A stretch of 64,000 nucleotides of DNA from Balaenoptera acutorostrata (taxonomy: Eukaryota > Chordata > Mammalia > Artiodactyla > Balaenopteridae), in contig NC_080071.1 of NCBI RefSeq assembly GCF_949987535.1, positions 20,297,032-20,361,031 of the forward strand, in the 5' to 3' direction. Below are positions 62,801 through 64,000 of the stretch, in pieces. Under the pieces are notes generated by a model that worked only from the letters and a program-made list of their open reading frames with translations, did not search any database and was not told the DNA's origin. Position 1 is the stretch's first letter. Each line of letters opens with the position of its first letter. A program made the position numbers and the translations under genes.

Positions 62801-64000
62801 ACCATTTTATTCTTCACTTTTGGGGAGCAAGAATATTTTTAGGTGCAATAAAGTTGAAGTGAATAAAGTTACTTTATATGGATGTTATTACTCAATTTTC
62901 CAGGTTCAAAAGCAAGAATAATAGAACTGGCTTACTTCTTTGGGATGCGATGAGGAAAAATTTAATTAACGATTATGAGGGCGTCTGAAATTTTAATTGC
63001 CACATAAAAACACTTATAATATCACCTCAAACCAACTACCAGTAATCATTAAGAAACTGTAAGACTGGAATAGAAGAATGATGGTTCTTTTTCTCAGTTT
63101 GTTATTTCTTAGACATTAACAATGTTCAACTTTATGTTCTTTTATAGGCACTAGTGTTGGAAATAAACACATGCCTGTGAGTGTGGTGATTATAATTTCC
63201 TACATTACTGGTTCTCCATAGTCTCAGTTTTAATGATACGGTTTCCTCAAAGGATTATATTTACCAACAGTTGGACTTCAAGGTATAAGGAGTAGGAAAA
63301 ACTTGTTATTAATTATTGATTTGATCTATAAAGTAGGCATTATAATTTCTCTCATGCAAAAATTTGACAATCCTGTCTATAGAAATTTTAATCTTGTTTT
63401 TGCTTATAGTTACATAGATTTTATTATTTAAATAACAAATTCTATCTGTATCATCCAGGTTTAAAAATAACATATATCAATTGTGCTGGACACAAATCTG
63501 TCAAGCTGCTATGTTTCCATTTTCTCCAATCTGATTTACTCAAGATTAATTTGATTTCATACCCAGCAAAAAACAAAAACCTCTCATAAATAACTCTCAC
63601 TCCATCCTGTAAAACCCTGATTTTTCAGTCTCCTGAAGTATTAAAAATGTATACTTATGCAACATTACACTGTATAGTTTCTATTTGAGGCAACTATATC
63701 AAGAAGGCAGTTGTGGGCTGCAGTGATACTAACAATAAAGTCTGCTGAACTAGAAATTTATGGCCACTATTCTTCGATATACTTTTCACAAAGACATTTA
63801 AACAAACATATCAGTAAATACACAGACTGAGTTATTAATTAAGCAAAAGCAAAAATCTAAGACTAGTTTTTGGGATATCCTGCAGAAATTGGACCCATTT
63901 TTTTTTCCTTGATAAAATGTATTCCACGTAGTCAAGAGAATTTAAAATATACTTCATTCCCACAACAAACCCAGAGTAGGTTGAACAATCACCAAATGTG

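Overview
This window is mammalian nuclear DNA, almost certainly from a cetacean. It is packed with tRNA-derived CHR-family SINEs (the 'cttccctggtggcgcagtgg' head, cloverleaf-like body and AAAT-rich tail) together with cetartiodactyl-type L1 elements, while the BovB and Bov-tA repeats of ruminants were not seen. There are no bacterial-style operons, rRNA, CRISPR or functional tRNA genes. Nearly every long open reading frame is part of an L1, a SINE read in some frame, or an L2.

The only host coding sequence I can support is two consecutive exons on the minus strand, 56334-56472 and 53564-53770. They are flanked by good AG/GT splice sites, their phases are compatible, and together they encode 115 uninterrupted residues that I recognise as part of CCDC148 (coiled-coil domain-containing 148). 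No first or last exon was found, so the whole window probably lies inside this gene: 1-53563 would be one large downstream intron, 53771-56333 a short intron, and 56473-64000 part of the upstream intron.

Layout. 1-12 kb: old L1 and L2 pieces, three CHR SINEs, a MER5-like DNA transposon remnant and a small poly(A)-tailed retrocopy of an ERV LTR transcript. 12.2-18.8 kb: a full-length but broken sense L1 carrying a SINE inside a SINE. 18.8-20.5 kb: two MIR-like relics and a SINE. 20.5-26.7 kb: a composite antisense L1 made of two L1 bodies in tandem, flanked by a shared duplicated target sequence. 26.7-31.9 kb: old L1, then two L2 copies in tandem, the first split by a solo LTR. 34.3-40.9 kb: a second full-length sense L1 that split an old antisense L1 and appears to carry about 690 bp of serially 3'-transduced DNA. 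41-50 kb: old L1/HAL1-like fragments and three SINEs. 51.2-52.2 kb: a twin-primed (5'-inverted) L1 followed directly by a short SINE. 53.4 kb: an 80-bp imperfect palindrome beside a CCDC148 exon. 54-64 kb: intronic sequence with three SINEs.

The L1s, SINEs and processed copies are linked through target-primed reverse transcription: most carry matching target-site duplications and A-rich tails, so the order of insertion can be read from the nesting. All L1 copies have frameshifts, stops or lost catalytic residues and could not move on their own. I did not find a new gene system. The most notable signals are the serial transduction, the composite L1, a very young SINE subfamily with an internal duplication, the LTR retrocopy and the palindrome.
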